Positions 63,826-64,000 of a stretch of DNA of 64,000 nt are shown piece after piece. Numbering within the stretch: the stretch's first letter is position 1; each line of letters starts with the position of its first letter. The position numbers and the translations under genes were made by a program. The notes under the pieces were generated by a model. That model ran no database searches, had not been told where the DNA came from, and saw only the letters and a list, made by a program, of their open reading frames with translations. The stretch comes from Actinernus sp. WN-2022 (Eukaryota; Cnidaria; Anthozoa; Actiniaria; Actinernidae), in NCBI GenBank assembly GCA_030867875.1, contig JAOWCC010000577.1, positions 1,566,660 through 1,630,659 of the forward strand, in the 5' to 3' direction.

Positions 63826-64000
63826 TCAGTTATATCCCTCAGCTGGGTAGATTACGGCGATCTTGGTCACCGGTCTGTTGTATTCGCCTTCTGCTGTCTT
63901 CACCTTCACATTCCTGACCCGTCCGTCTGGTCCTGGGAACACTTCAACCACTCGACAGATGGTCCATTTTCCGCGGAAGGCTTGATTGTCCGATAGCACA
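63826..64000 (-). CDS. pol: BEL/Pao retrotransposon Pol polyprotein, C-terminal end (partial)
   Basis: The minus-strand frame enters from the right edge of the window and reads SDNQAFRGKWTICRVVEVFP, then GPDGRVRNVKVKTAEGEYNR, then PVTKIAVIYPAEGYN and a stop. This is the conserved C-terminal domain after the integrase of BEL/Pao polyproteins (DUF5641 type: KW..GRV.E..PG.DG..R...V.T..G...RP...L). It is followed in its own orientation by a purine tract and an LTR in the correct order. The rest of the element lies beyond the window, so intactness is unknown. Confidence 0.85.
   Translation of the reverse strand, partial: VLSDNQAFRGKWTICRVVEVFPGPDGRVRNVKVKTAEGEYNRPVTKIAVIYPAEGYN

Overview
The window looks like nuclear DNA of an invertebrate animal, most likely a cnidarian (coral or sea anemone). 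The reasons are AT-rich sequence, spliced host exons with GT/AG borders, CR1/L2-like and L1-like LINE remnants with (TTA)n tails, a BEL/Pao LTR retrotransposon, many TTAA-flanked foldback elements, and several minisatellites. No prokaryotic features are present. The taxonomic call is inference; no rRNA or marker gene is visible.

The centrepiece is a complete Polinton/Maverick element at 34576-51180 (about 16.6 kb). It has terminal inverted repeats of 324 and 320 bp that look identical apart from one 4-bp indel, starts AGT and ends ACT, and sits between direct ACGTG copies. Left to right it carries: a tandemly duplicated Cys-rich putative zinc protein (+), a protein-primed family B DNA polymerase (+), a retroviral-type integrase (-), four small proteins of which three are membrane-like (-), an FtsK/A32-type packaging ATPase (-), a candidate double-jelly-roll major capsid protein (-), a coiled-coil/membrane protein (+), a tail-anchored 517-residue protein (-), a candidate penton-like minor capsid protein (+), a 208-residue membrane protein (+), about 1.1 kb of repeat-rich noncoding DNA, a frameshifted third copy of the Cys-rich domain (-), and an F-box-like/ankyrin protein (-). 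All main reading frames are open, so the insertion looks young. The set implies replication (PolB), integration (integrase), capsid assembly and DNA packaging, with an accessory gene next to each terminal repeat. I see no adenovirus-type maturation protease. A family of 14-15 bp GC-rich mini-palindromes is scattered through the element, and one of them interrupts the third Cys-rich copy.

To the left (1-34.5 kb) lies a host gene of which only the last two visible exons fall in the window: 3486-3635 and 30537-30614, with a stop codon. They are separated by about 27 kb of intron filled with repeats: minisatellites of 15, 31 and 57 bp units, tRNA-like sequences, LINE remnants and several DNA transposons with readable target-site duplications. 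A nested series of insertions can be ordered: a MULE-like element (15125-24972) holds a TTAA element (16646-23353), which holds a LINE (about 19408-22753), which is itself split by a 1981-bp TTAA foldback palindrome (19517-21497).

To the right (51.2-64 kb) are more foldback and MULE-like elements, a satellite array of about 34 units of ~109 bp with a six-unit higher-order repeat, a possible host first exon at 60444-60585, an L1-like LINE pseudogene, and one LTR plus the pol end of a BEL/Pao retrotransposon on the minus strand.
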